A stretch of 64,000 nucleotides of DNA from SURF-21 sp964462595 (lineage in GTDB: Bacteria; Actinomycetota; Geothermincolia; Geothermincolales; RBG-13-55-18): positions 1-64,000 of the forward strand of contig CAYWXM010000023.1 of the NCBI GenBank assembly GCA_964462595.1. Direction: 5' to 3'. Below the pieces are notes generated by a model. That model did no database searches and was not told the origin of the DNA. It saw only the letters and a list, made by a program, of their open reading frames with translations. Made by a program: the position numbers and the translations under genes. How positions within the stretch are numbered: the stretch's first letter is position 1; the number at the start of each line of letters is the position of its first letter. This document shows, one piece after another, positions 8,453 to 16,455 of the stretch.

Positions 8453-9725
8453 TGCCAGCGGAGGTTATGAGCACGCGCGCGAATCTTCCCTTCAGATCAA
8501 CATCTCGGTACTGAAAATGCACCAGTCTATTGTTGCGCGTACGCGCGGACCAGCGTCGGCTATCTTTTCGGCTGAGGCCGTGGACCAGAACCGTATGTTC
8601 TCTGCCCACTTCTGACAGCAGGCTTTCGGCGGCAAGTTTTCGGGTCAGGGCCATCAACCTGTCCAGGCGCTCTCTTTTCACGCTGTGGGGAACGTTATCC
8701 CGCCTTCTCGAGGCTGCTGTACCTTCGCGGGCATTGTAAAGGAAGGTGAAAGCTGCATCGAAGGCGCATAGTTCGACCATCTCCATGGTCGCGTCGAAGT
8801 CCTTGTCGCTCTCGCCGGGGAAGCCCACCATGAGGTCAGTGGTCAGCGAGACCCCAGGGACCGAGCGCCTCAACTCAAGCACTTTTTCCAGGTACTCAAG
8901 GTTGTGGTATCCGCGGTTCATGGCCGCCAGTACTCGGTCAGAGCCTGCTTGCAGGGGAAGATGGACATGCTCACAGACGTTTTCCGTATCCGCTATGGCC
9001 CGAATGATTCCGGAGTCGAAATCACGTGGATGCGAGGTTGTGAACCTGATCCAAGGCTCGGGGTGCCTTTCCCCGATCAACCTAAGCAAATCTGCGAAAC
9101 GGCTATGCCCCTCCTCTTTGCGGCGGTAGGAGTTCACGTTCTGGCCCAGGAGGTTGATCTCCTTGACGCCCTCGCTGCAAAGGACGTCCACCTCGCCCGT
9201 CACGTCCTCCAGAGTGCGGCTTTCCTCACGTCCCCTCACGTACGGAACGATGCAGTAAGAGCAGAAATTGTCGCATCCTTGCGTGATGGTCACCCAGGCA
9301 CGGAAATCCTCTCTTCTCTTGCTGGGGACACCGGAATAACGCACGCCGTCCATGTCCAGTGCGCATACCCTTCCGTCTCTCGACCGGTCCAGCAGGGCGG
9401 CGATCTCCGTATACTGGTGCGTCCCGAAAACGATATCCACATATGGTAACCGCTGCAGAAACCCCAGGCCTTCTTTCTGAGCCAGGCATCCACCTACGGC
9501 GATTATTACTTCACGCTTTTGCTTGAGCGGCTTGAGGGAGGAAAGGCGGCCGTAGAGACGTTCCTCGGCGCTTGCCCTAACACAGCAGGTGAGGAGGATA
9601 ATGGCATCGGCCTCCTCCAGGCTGCTTTCGCTCCATCCCGCGTTGCAAAGAACGCCGCCTATGCGCTCGGCATCGTGTATATTCATCTGACAGCCGAAGA
9701 CCAGCATCGCGTATCTGTTTTTCAT
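8415..9725 (-). CDS. miaB: tRNA-2-methylthio-N6-dimethylallyladenosine synthase
   Basis: A radical SAM methylthiotransferase that thiolates the i6A37 made by MiaA. The order is the N-terminal UPF0004 domain with three cluster cysteines (FGCQMN, LTCCVRA, VGGCLAQ), the radical SAM motif CDNFCSYC, then a C-terminal TRAM region (VLVHGLSRK). From the ATG at 9725 the length is 436 residues, normal for MiaB. An in-frame TTG at 9794 would add 23 unlikely residues. No clear Shine-Dalgarno precedes 9725. The 3' end lies inside a 94-bp tandem duplication. Confidence 0.95.
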   Translation of the reverse strand: MKNRYAMLVFGCQMNIHDAERIGGVLCNAGWSESSLEEADAIILLTCCVRASAEERLYGRLSSLKPLKQKREVIIAVGGCLAQKEGLGFLQRLPYVDIVFGTHQYTEIAALLDRSRDGRVCALDMDGVRYSGVPSKRREDFRAWVTITQGCDNFCSYCIVPYVRGREESRTLEDVTGEVDVLCSEGVKEINLLGQNVNSYRRKEEGHSRFADLLRLIGERHPEPWIRFTTSHPRDFDSGIIRAIADTENVCEHVHLPLQAGSDRVLAAMNRGYHNLEYLEKVLELRRSVPGVSLTTDLMVGFPGESDKDFDATMEMVELCAFDAAFTFLYNAREGTAASRRRDNVPHSVKRERLDRLMALTRKLAAESLLSEVGREHTVLVHGLSRKDSRRWSARTRNNRLVHFQYRDVDLKGRFARVLITSAGSWSLQGELLEVK

Positions 9726-9916
9726 GCTATCTATTGTAGTGCAGTCGGGGATGCTTACAAGAGAGCAAAGAGGAGCAAAGAGGTGTCTTGTCAAGCCGTC
9801 GGTTTCGCGAGGGCGCGAAGGGCGGTTTTCAGCGCAAGATGCAAGGCAGGCAGCCGGCCGCGGTTTACGGACTGTCGGGTGCGCCGGACCCCCTCGAGAC
9901 TATACGGGGCTGTTGT

Positions 9917-10630
9917 TCATCCGTAGTTGTCCAGGCAGTACTGGAGGCTGCGCTTGAGATTATCGACGATGCGCTTCTTGCCCAGGCGAGCCTCCAGCGG
10001 CCCCGGACCGAGTTCCAGAACCACCTTGCCTTCGTAGCCGTCCTCGTAAAGACGGTGCAGAAAGCGGTCCAGTGGAAGGCGGCCCTCGAAGGGAAGGGCA
10101 TGGTCGTCGAAGCCCTTGAGGTAGTTGTTGGAGAGATGTATGTGGCGTACATGGCCACCCAGTTCTTCCCAGGCTTCGAGTATGTCGATGCCCGCGATAG
10201 CGTAGTGGCTGGTATCTAAGACCAGGTTGTCGAAATGCCGCATTTCGCACAGTGAGTTGAAGAGGCTGAGATTCACGGGCCGGTAGATCTTTACCATCAT
10301 CGCGTTCTCCATGGCCACGATGACTCCGCTGTCATGCGAGTAGCTGTTGAGATAACGGTATGCCCAGCGCGCGTAACCCCACTGCCAGAAATAGGGCAGG
10401 TGGACCACGACTATCTCCGCTCCTAGTTCACGGGCCATGGCCACGGTGGTATCGATCTTCTGCATGTATCCACCCCACACCTTCCTGGCCGCCATGAGGA
10501 AGGGCGCATGGATGCTCCTGACTTCGATGCCGAATTCCTGCGCCAGCTCTTTCAGGCAGGGGATGGACTGGGTTTCCGGCATCTTGGTAACCATTAGCTC
10601 TATACCGTGAAACCCCGCCTCGCGCACCAT
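9917..10630 (-). CDS. Xylose-isomerase-like TIM-barrel protein, possibly N-terminally truncated
   Basis: A sugar phosphate isomerase/epimerase (AP-endonuclease-2 fold) family member. Visible motifs include IRSIH-like RSIHAPF, VVVHLPY, VAMENA, LDTSHYA and HIHLSNN, which carry the metal-binding His/Glu/Asp of the family. The substrate is unknown. The ATG at 10630 has GAGG 8 nt upstream, but the reading frame continues upstream without a standard start and encodes VEFTLSTASLYSFDLHEVFP, which looks like the missing first strand and helix of the barrel. A GTG at 10704 overlapping the previous stop would give that N-terminus only if two bases (TA near 10693) were removed. It is therefore a truncated allele, an alternative start, or a sequence error. 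Confidence 0.75.
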   Translation of the reverse strand: MVREAGFHGIELMVTKMPETQSIPCLKELAQEFGIEVRSIHAPFLMAARKVWGGYMQKIDTTVAMARELGAEIVVVHLPYFWQWGYARWAYRYLNSYSHDSGVIVAMENAMMVKIYRPVNLSLFNSLCEMRHFDNLVLDTSHYAIAGIDILEAWEELGGHVRHIHLSNNYLKGFDDHALPFEGRLPLDRFLHRLYEDGYEGKVVLELGPGPLEARLGKKRIVDNLKRSLQYCLDNYG

Positions 10631-10700
10631 AGGGAATACCTCGTGCAGATCGAAGCTGTAAAGCGACGCAGTTGAGAGGGTGAACTCGACTATATGAACC

Positions 10701-11096
10701 TCACCCCCGCGACCTCTTGCCGTGCGGTACGATGCGGCGAGTCATGCCCCGGAAAAGAAATGTCGTGGTAGCGAAACCGGCAAGCATGCCCCCAAAACGG
10801 GCTAAGGGGGATTTCAACGCGGATTCAACAGCTCGCAGGCTCGATTCCGTGAGGTCCAGCATCTCCCGTGCCTCTCCGGTCAACTGCCCCACTTTCTCCA
10901 GTTCCCCGTTTACGTCCTCGACGGTCTGGTTGATGTTGACCAGGAGCATGTTGACCTGGGGACGGGAATCGTCCAGGGTTCGGTTGAGATGATCGACGCT
11001 ACGGCTGACCTTCAGCACCAGGCGGATCAAAAATAGGGTCAGCAGGGGTACGGAGACGATGGCGATAACGAGCAATATGATCTTGAGCACGTTCAT
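10701..11096 (-). CDS. DUF948-like single-pass membrane protein
   Basis: 131 residues with one N-terminal membrane segment (about residues 4-28). A heptad-like amphipathic region follows (VDHLNRTLDDSRPQVNMLL onward to about residue 90), and the end is basic (RRIVPHGKRSRG). This layout resembles the DUF948/YtxG-type proteins of unknown function. A second short hydrophobic stretch near residues 100-115 (GGMLAGFATTTFLF) may touch the membrane. The ATG at 11096 follows GGAG. It lies 74 bp downstream of spoVS, and its stop overlaps the probable ancestral start of the TIM-barrel gene. Confidence 0.75.
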   Translation of the reverse strand: MNVLKIILLVIAIVSVPLLTLFLIRLVLKVSRSVDHLNRTLDDSRPQVNMLLVNINQTVEDVNGELEKVGQLTGEAREMLDLTESSLRAVESALKSPLARFGGMLAGFATTTFLFRGMTRRIVPHGKRSRG

Positions 11097-11169
11097 GATA
11101 TCTCCTCGATCCCGGGCCGGACTCCCCTCCTGGAAACGGCGGAGTTCCCGCGGTGCTCCACGGGATAAG

Positions 11170-11430
11170 CTATCTCGACTCTACGGAGAGCTTGATGGCC
11201 GTCCTCTCCTCCCCGTCGATCATGATATCCGTAAAAGCAGGGATGCAAACAAGGTCTATCCCGCTGGGCGCGACGAACCCCCTTGCTATGGCAATGGCCT
11301 TTACCGCCTGGTTCAATGCCCCCGCTCCGATAACCTGTATCTCAGCGCTGCCCGTTTCGCGTAGCACCCCCGCCAACGCCCCCGCTACGGAATTCGGGTT
11401 GGACTTCGATGATACTTTGAGTACTTCCAT
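11170..11430 (-). CDS. spoVS: Stage V sporulation protein S family (SpoVS)
   Basis: An 86-residue Alba-like protein. It starts MEVLKVSSKSNPNSVAGALA and ends in DGEERTAIKLSVE, matching SpoVS over its full usual length. In Bacillus it affects septation and coat assembly. It also occurs in non-sporulating lineages, often near rny, where it is presumed to bind nucleic acid or act in regulation. The ATG at 11430 has GGGGAGG 10 nt upstream, so the longer frame to 11472 is unlikely. Confidence 0.93.
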   Translation of the reverse strand: MEVLKVSSKSNPNSVAGALAGVLRETGSAEIQVIGAGALNQAVKAIAIARGFVAPSGIDLVCIPAFTDIMIDGEERTAIKLSVESR

Positions 11431-11510
11431 TATCCAGTGCTCCTCCCCTTGCAATTTTTCTGAAACGACCACCTACATTCCCGAGCAAAAGTTAATAATA
11501 TAATATCAAA

Positions 11511-11526
11511 GGCTTTTATTAAAGCC
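11511..11526 (-). terminator. Possible weak terminator or regulatory hairpin upstream of spoVS
   Basis: GGCTTT-AATA-AAAGCC on the minus strand is followed by TTTGATATTATATTATT. It lies 80 nt upstream of spoVS and 130 nt after the ATPase gene. The stem is only 6 bp and A/T-rich, so either termination of the ATPase transcript or a spoVS promoter element is possible. Confidence 0.3.
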
Positions 11527-11656
11527 ACTGCCTACCCCGCGATCAGAAACACGGGCAAACGAGCGGATATGATTGCTTGAAGGGGGAATGAGGCAGGCAG
11601 ACAGACCGCAGTGTGGTGAATTCGGCGGTGATACTCGGCGAACGTATCCATCACTC

Positions 11657-12832
11657 TCAATCGTCTTCATCCTCATGGAGGCCCAGGGAGATTATGAGGC
11701 GGTTCTTCCGCCTCTTGACTACGGGGCTGCTCGTCTTGAGGTAGTACTTTTTACCGATATCCATCAGTATATCCTGGAGTGTTTCACATATGGTGGAGAT
11801 ATCTTCCTGGCTCAAGCGTCGGGCAAGATGGTCGCTCCAGTCGGCTCGAGGCTGGCGGTGCAGGTCAGCCCTTTTAACCGCGCTGCTTATTTCTCCGCCA
11901 CCGACAAGCTCGTTAATACTCATCAGGGGGTGGATCTCGAAATCCAGCACACGGAACGTGTTGCGCTCGGAAACGTTGAGCCCCATGTCGCGCAGGCTGA
12001 ACCCGTGCAGAACCCGCCCTTCCTTAATCCCGGCCAGGTCGAACCACAGCGGCTGCTTTATTCCGTTCTCCCCGCACGCCCAAGACCTCCTTAGTTGCAG
12101 GGAATGGTGATAAAGGGTGGCCAGTATCTCGGCATTGGAGCCCAGGTAGACCCTCGACCCCTTAGAACTGAGCGCGAACTCGGTGAGCACGCGCGGCACG
12201 TTGTTGGGGCCGCCGGCAACAAGCATGTTCCCCTCTTCTGCGGCCTCAATACCGGGGAAAGAAGACTGGTCCTTCTTCTCCGGAAGTTTCTGAGTGTCGA
12301 TGCGTACCTGCATGATGGTGCCCCGGTTCTCATGCGAGCATACGAGGCGTATATCGTCTGCGACCTGCTTGATGGAGAAGAGGGCCATTCCCCTGCCATG
12401 TACTCCGAAGTAATCCTGTACGATATCGCTTACCTTGGAGGTAACCCGGGCCTCGAAAATCCTGCGGTGCATGGCTTCCGGAATGCCACTGCCGTTATCG
12501 AGCACGGTGATGTTGCGCCAGCGGCCCTTTTCTTTCTGAAAGGCTACGTAGATATGGTCTGCTCCGGCATCTCGTGCGTTGCGGACAAGCTCTTTAACCA
12601 CGTCCTCTACGCAGCGTATATCCTGCAGTGCCTGGCGTCTTTCGGCTTCGGTGATCTTAAGCCTTACATAGCCGTTACCCAGCTCCTCCTCCACTGTAAA
12701 GGTGCCATCGTCCGCGAATCTGCGGACGAAAGCAAGCAGGTCGTCGCCTTTCCTGTCCTTGTTTATATCCAACTTGAAGCCGCCAATCTTTATGGACGAC
12801 GGTAGACCTTCAATCAACATCTCGGCAAGCAT
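11657..12832 (-). CDS. GHKL (MutL/Hsp90-type) ATPase domain protein of unknown function
   Basis: 391 residues. The Bergerat ATP-binding fold is clear: the N-box ELVRNARDAGA (about residue 82), DNGSGIP, ARVTSK and GVHGRGMALFSIKQVAD. This pattern is closest to MutL-type mismatch repair ATPases, but the second half lacks a recognisable MutL dimerisation or endonuclease domain and no mutS is nearby. The C-terminal end is basic then acidic (VKRRKNRL to HEDEDD). It lies between rny and spoVS on the same strand. The ATG at 12832 has no Shine-Dalgarno, and a perfect extended -10 lies only about 33 nt upstream, so the leader is very short. A nucleic-acid role is an inference from the neighbours. Confidence 0.85.
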   Translation of the reverse strand: MLAEMLIEGLPSSIKIGGFKLDINKDRKGDDLLAFVRRFADDGTFTVEEELGNGYVRLKITEAERRQALQDIRCVEDVVKELVRNARDAGADHIYVAFQKEKGRWRNITVLDNGSGIPEAMHRRIFEARVTSKVSDIVQDYFGVHGRGMALFSIKQVADDIRLVCSHENRGTIMQVRIDTQKLPEKKDQSSFPGIEAAEEGNMLVAGGPNNVPRVLTEFALSSKGSRVYLGSNAEILATLYHHSLQLRRSWACGENGIKQPLWFDLAGIKEGRVLHGFSLRDMGLNVSERNTFRVLDFEIHPLMSINELVGGGEISSAVKRADLHRQPRADWSDHLARRLSQEDISTICETLQDILMDIGKKYYLKTSSPVVKRRKNRLIISLGLHEDEDD

Positions 12833-12864
12833 AGCACTGTACTGAAAGATATCAGCACGTAAAA

Positions 12865-12873
12865 ATTATATCA
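12865..12873 (-). promoter_or_regulatory. Extended -10 promoter element for the GHKL ATPase gene
   Basis: The minus strand reads TGATATAAT (12873-12865), a perfect extended -10 (TGnTATAAT). No good -35 is seen 17 bp upstream, which extended -10 promoters tolerate. Transcription would start near 12858, leaving a leader of about 26 nt. Confidence 0.5.
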
Positions 12874-12950
12874 GAGCTGATAGGAGCAAATACGCTCAGA
12901 GAGCCGTACGGTCATCGCTGAGGACACGATAGCGGGAGCATGGGCGGAAG

Positions 12951-12982
12951 AAAAACCAAAGGGGCGAGCCCTAAGGCCGCCC
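12951..12982 (-). terminator. Probable terminator after rny
   Basis: On the minus strand GGGCG...CGCCC encloses GCC-TTA-GGC (12982-12962), followed by CTTTGG and TTTTT (12955-12951). It lies 24 nt past the rny stop. The six-base gap before the T-run makes it suboptimal. Confidence 0.45.
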
Positions 12983-13005
12983 AAGTGGGACGCATTGACG
13001 CATTA

Positions 13006-14541
13006 TTACTTCGCGTAATCGACCACGCGCTTTTCCCTGACCACGGTTATCTTGATCTGTCCCGGGTATTCCAACTCGTCCTCGATCTGCTTGGCGATCT
13101 CCCTGGAAAGAGTGACGCAACCCAGGTCGTCTATTACGTCTGATTTGACCATCACCCTGATCTCACGCCCCGCCTGGAGAGCGTAGGAGCCATCAACCCC
13201 TTCATATGAATCGGCGATGGTCTCGAGCTTCTCCAGCCTCTTGATATAGCTTTCCAGTGTCTCGCGGCGCGCCCCCGGCCTGGCGGCGCTGATGGCATCG
13301 GCGGCTTGCACGAGCACGGCCTCAATGGTCTGCGCTTCAACCTCCTCGTGATGTGCCGCTATGGCGTGCACTATGGCGTCCGATTCCTTGAGGCGCTTGG
13401 CGAGTTCGGCCCCGATAATGGCATGCGAGCCTTCGACCTCATGGTCGATCGCCTTTCCGATATCGTGGAGCAGCCCGGCACGTTTAGCCGTCTTGATATC
13501 CGTACCCAACTCCGCTGCCATCAACCCCGCAAGATGCGCAACCTCGATGGAGTGTTTGAGAACGTTCTGGCCGTAGCTGGTGCGGTATTTAAGACGGCCG
13601 AGCACTTTCATCAGCTCGTGGTTTATCCCATGCAGGCCGACATCGAACACAGCCTGCTCCCCGACTTCCTTGATCTCGGCGTCGACTTCGGCCTTGGATT
13701 TCTCGTACATCTCCTCGATCCGTGCGGGCTGGATGCGACCGTCGGTTATCAGCCTCTCGAGGGTAAGGCGGGCGATCTCACGCCTTACCGGGTCGAAGCT
13801 CGACAGGATAACCGCCTCCGGAGTGTCGTCGATAATAAGGTTGATCCCCGTCAACGTCTCGAAGGTACGGATATTTCTCCCTTCCCTGCCGATGATCCGG
13901 CCTTTCATCTCGTCGCTGGGAAGCGGGACCACGGACACGGTTGTTTCCGCGACATGATCGGAAGCACATCTCTGGATAGCGTTGGCGATGATGTTCTTGG
14001 CTTTCTTCTCAGCATCGTCTTTCAGGCGGCTCTCGATCTTTTTGATTACCTGGGCCGCCTCCCTCTTCGTCTCATCCTCCACCTGCTTGAGGAGAAGCTG
14101 CTTTGCCTCCTCTTTGTTGAGCCCCGCTATCCTTTCCAGCCGATCTTTCTGCTCCGCGAGTTTTTTCTGGACCTCCGCGCGGATCGATTCGATATCGTTC
14201 TCCTTGGTGATCAACGATTTTTCTCGTTTTTCGAGATTGTCCGCACGGTTATCCATCTGTTCCTCTCGCTGGAGGAGCCTGCGTTCAAATCTCTGCAGTT
14301 CATTCCTGCGGTTCTTGATATCCCGCTCGGCGTCGTTACGCATGGAGAATATCTCATCTTTAGCCTCAAGTAAAGCTTCACGTTTTCTGCCATCGGATGC
14401 CTTCTCGGCTTCTTTAAGCAGTCTTTTCGCCTCTTCCTCTGCCGATGATATTTTTGCCTCAGCCATATATTTGCGGGCCAGGAAGCCCGCTACCAGGCCG
14501 ATTGCTAATGCTGCGACGCCTGCGACAATGGCTACTATCAT
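13006..14541 (-). CDS. rny: Ribonuclease Y
   Basis: A membrane-anchored endoribonuclease that starts bulk mRNA decay. In order there are an N-terminal membrane segment (residues 1-22), a long charged coiled coil (about 25-190), a KH domain with GRIIGREGRNIRTFE, and an HD domain with the metal motif LLHDIGKAIDHE. The length of 511 residues is typical. The ATG at 14541 follows GGGAGG at 6-nt spacing. Transcription appears to begin about 200 nt upstream and to pass a structured leader and a terminator before rny, suggesting regulation by attenuation. Confidence 0.97.
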   Translation of the reverse strand: MIVAIVAGVAALAIGLVAGFLARKYMAEAKISSAEEEAKRLLKEAEKASDGRKREALLEAKDEIFSMRNDAERDIKNRRNELQRFERRLLQREEQMDNRADNLEKREKSLITKENDIESIRAEVQKKLAEQKDRLERIAGLNKEEAKQLLLKQVEDETKREAAQVIKKIESRLKDDAEKKAKNIIANAIQRCASDHVAETTVSVVPLPSDEMKGRIIGREGRNIRTFETLTGINLIIDDTPEAVILSSFDPVRREIARLTLERLITDGRIQPARIEEMYEKSKAEVDAEIKEVGEQAVFDVGLHGINHELMKVLGRLKYRTSYGQNVLKHSIEVAHLAGLMAAELGTDIKTAKRAGLLHDIGKAIDHEVEGSHAIIGAELAKRLKESDAIVHAIAAHHEEVEAQTIEAVLVQAADAISAARPGARRETLESYIKRLEKLETIADSYEGVDGSYALQAGREIRVMVKSDVIDDLGCVTLSREIAKQIEDELEYPGQIKITVVREKRVVDYAK

Positions 14542-14569
14542 ATCGTTCCTCCCTTCATATATGTAAACC

Positions 14570-14585
14570 CGAGGTCGAGACCTCG
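14570..14585. repeat. 16-bp palindrome between the leader terminator and rny
   Basis: CGAGGT-CGAG-ACCTCG is a perfect palindrome 29 nt before the rny start codon. In RNA it forms a 6-bp hairpin with a 4-nt loop just upstream of the ribosome binding site. It could be an mRNA-stability or cleavage element, or a protein-binding site. Confidence 0.6.
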
Positions 14586-14595
14586 ATATACCAAT

Positions 14596-14621
14596 AAAAA
14601 AAACCGAGTCTCAACTCGGCT
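14596..14621 (-). terminator. Intrinsic terminator between recX and rny
   Basis: On the minus strand CCGAG-UUGAGA-CUCGG (14619-14604, extendable by flanking A-U and G-U pairs) is followed by eight uridines (14603-14596). It would stop recA-recX readthrough and also transcripts that begin at the promoter at 14750-14778, before rny is reached. Confidence 0.9.
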
Positions 14622-14743
14622 CAAGGTATAACTTGATGATTTAGACGTACCGTAAGGTGGATCTGTCCATTTGCTGCTGCCTCTCACGGTATATCCATCA
14701 AGCGGTAAAAACCGCCTGTACATCAACACATGACCTCAAGCCT
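14596..14743 (-). ncRNA. Candidate structured leader or small RNA upstream of rny
   Basis: From the predicted transcript start near 14743 the RNA opens with GGCUUGAGGU (14742-14733), which pairs over 10 bp (two G-U) with ACCUUGAGCC (14627-14618). Inside lie a hairpin GCGGU-UUUU-ACCGC (14715-14702) and a second arm. That arm has nested helices CUUGAUG/CAUCAAG (14702-14696 with 14638-14632), UACCGU/ACGGUA (14691-14686 with 14653-14648) and UGGA-CAGA-UCCA (14669-14658). It ends at an intrinsic terminator. The 3' strand of the closing helix overlaps the terminator stem by 2-4 nt, which would allow switching. I do not recognise a known riboswitch. An independent 6S-like RNA is the main alternative. 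Confidence 0.55.
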
Positions 14744-14749
14744 GAGTTA

Positions 14750-14778
14750 ATTCTATGAGAGCTGACTACCACTGTCAA
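14750..14778 (-). promoter_or_regulatory. Near-consensus sigma-A promoter for the rny leader
   Basis: TTGACA (14778-14773), a 17-bp spacer and TAGAAT (14755-14750) on the minus strand. This is a perfect -35 with a 5 of 6 match at -10, the strongest promoter I see in the window. It begins 17 bp past the recX stop and points at rny. Confidence 0.85.
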
Positions 14779-14794
14779 GAAATGCACTTGCGCT

Positions 14795-15304
14795 TCAGAT
14801 GTTTTTATGTTCCAGGGCATCGTTGAGAGCGCTCGAAACCGCCGAGGCAGAAAACCCTCGCCTGGAGATTCTTTTTGCAGCTTTCTCGATATCCTCGACA
14901 GAATGGGGTGGGGGCAGCGAGAGAAGGGATTTGCGCATTAAGTACAGGGCTATTTCCCTTTCCTTGTCAGGATCGTAATGCTCCTCGAGGATTTTATCGG
15001 CTTCCTCGCGTTCGAGGCCTCTTTTACGGAGTTCGGCGTAGATCCTGGGGCGGCTCTTGTTAGACCTCTGACCGTTCAAAACGATATCTCGGGCGAGCCG
15101 GGAGTCACATACGAGCCCGCTTGCCTCCAGGTCCGAGAGTACATTCGCGATCACCATGGAGGAGAAACCCTTGCCGCACAAATCGGTCGTTATCTCCTGA
15201 GCGCTTCTTGCGCGGTAGGAAAGCATGCTCAAAGCCCTGCGCAGAGCTCGCTTGCGTGCCGATTCGGAGACGGCCGCCCGTCCACCAGTGTTATGCGCCG
15301 CCAT
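14795..15304 (-). CDS. recX: Regulatory protein RecX
   Basis: 169 residues of three-helix repeats: ALRRALSMLSYRARSAQEI, SRLARDIVLNGQ, GPRIYAEL-like RPRIYAELRKRG, and a closing repeat. RecX binds inside RecA filaments and limits strand exchange. The start ATG at 15304 overlaps the recA 3' end by 14 bp, the usual recA-recX coupling. An intrinsic terminator lies about 175 bp downstream. Confidence 0.93.
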   Translation of the reverse strand: MAAHNTGGRAAVSESARKRALRRALSMLSYRARSAQEITTDLCGKGFSSMVIANVLSDLEASGLVCDSRLARDIVLNGQRSNKSRPRIYAELRKRGLEREEADKILEEHYDPDKEREIALYLMRKSLLSLPPPHSVEDIEKAAKRISRRGFSASAVSSALNDALEHKNI

Positions 15305-16325
15305 CGGTGCTTTCTTTTTCGACTGCCGCAGCCTGAGATTGGGGCATGTTCAATATCGCTCTCAGGTCGCTATCCAGTCTCTCGGCTAGTTCCGGTTTAT
15401 CCACGAGATATTGCTTGGCGTTCTCCCTGCCCTGGCCAAGCTGTTCCTCGCCGTATGTATACCAGGCGCCGCTCTTCTTGACCATGCCGTTCTCGACTGC
15501 GAGATCGAGGATATTGCCCTCGGTGGATATACCACTACCGTACATGATGTCGAATTCCGCCTTCCTGAAGGGCGGCGCCATCTTGTTCTTGACAACCTTT
15601 ACCCGCACCTGGTTCCCAACGATCTCTGCCCCCTGCTTGATGCTGTCTATCTTGCGTATATCAAGCCGCACGGAGGCATAGAATTTCAATGCTTTCCCCC
15701 CGGGGGTGGTTTCGGGGCTCCCGAACATGACGCCGATCTTCTCTCGCAACTGGTTTATGAATATGGCCGTGGTGTTCGACTTGTTTATGGTGCCTGCCAG
15801 TTTGCGTAAGGCCTGGGACATAAGCCTTGCCTGCAGGCCCACGTGGGCGTCGCCCATCTCCCCCTCGATCTCCAATCGGGGAACCAATGCGGCAACCGAA
15901 TCGATAACCACGACATCAAGCGCCCCGCTTCTAACCAGCATCTCCGCGATTTCCAGCGCCTGCTCTCCCGTATCCGGCTGGGATATGAGCAATTCTTCGA
16001 CGTCCACGCCCAGGTTCCTGGCATACCCCGGGTCAAGAGCATGCTCGGCGTCGATAAATGCCGCGATGCCGCCTTTTCTCTGCGCCTCGGCTATGATGTG
16101 CAGTGCCAGCGTGGTCTTCCCCGATGACTCGGGGCCGAAGATCTCCACAACCCTGCCCCGGGGAACCCCGCCAATGCCGAGAGCGATATCCAGCGCCAGC
16201 GCTCCCGTCGGTATGGCGGCTATCTGGAACCTGTGATTGTCCTGCCCGAGCTTCATGATCGATCCTTTTCCGAACTGGCGTTCGATCTGCGTCAGGGCCA
16301 TTTCAAGAGCCTTCTGTTTCTCCAC
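15291..16325 (-). CDS. recA: Recombinase RecA
   Basis: 344 residues. RecA is the ATP-dependent strand-exchange protein and SOS co-protease. Walker A is GPESSGKTTL, with the DNA-binding loops VGLQARLMSQALRKL and MFGSPETTPGGKALKFY. The GTG start at 16325 is preceded by AGGAGG with 6-nt spacing. The AT-rich minus-strand stretch ATATAATAATAA lies about 70 nt upstream and may hold the -10. I see no clear LexA box. It is followed by recX with an overlap. Confidence 0.99.
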   Translation of the reverse strand: MEKQKALEMALTQIERQFGKGSIMKLGQDNHRFQIAAIPTGALALDIALGIGGVPRGRVVEIFGPESSGKTTLALHIIAEAQRKGGIAAFIDAEHALDPGYARNLGVDVEELLISQPDTGEQALEIAEMLVRSGALDVVVIDSVAALVPRLEIEGEMGDAHVGLQARLMSQALRKLAGTINKSNTTAIFINQLREKIGVMFGSPETTPGGKALKFYASVRLDIRKIDSIKQGAEIVGNQVRVKVVKNKMAPPFRKAEFDIMYGSGISTEGNILDLAVENGMVKKSGAWYTYGEEQLGQGRENAKQYLVDKPELAERLDSDLRAILNMPQSQAAAVEKESTDGGA

Positions 16326-16455
16326 TATTATCCTCCTGTGTATCTACCTGCAAAGACATCGCCCTTGAGGTCCCGAGCCGACCCCCGAGAGCGCCACGTT
16401 TATTATTATATTTCTGCGCAGTGACAAGATGACCTTTTTGGCGATGAGGTATCGA

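Noticed and set aside
8415..9725. MiaB as the missing radical SAM partner of the AMMECR1/LigB-like pair
   Set aside because: It has the methylthiotransferase N-domain, CxxxCxxC and TRAM layout of MiaB, a different family.
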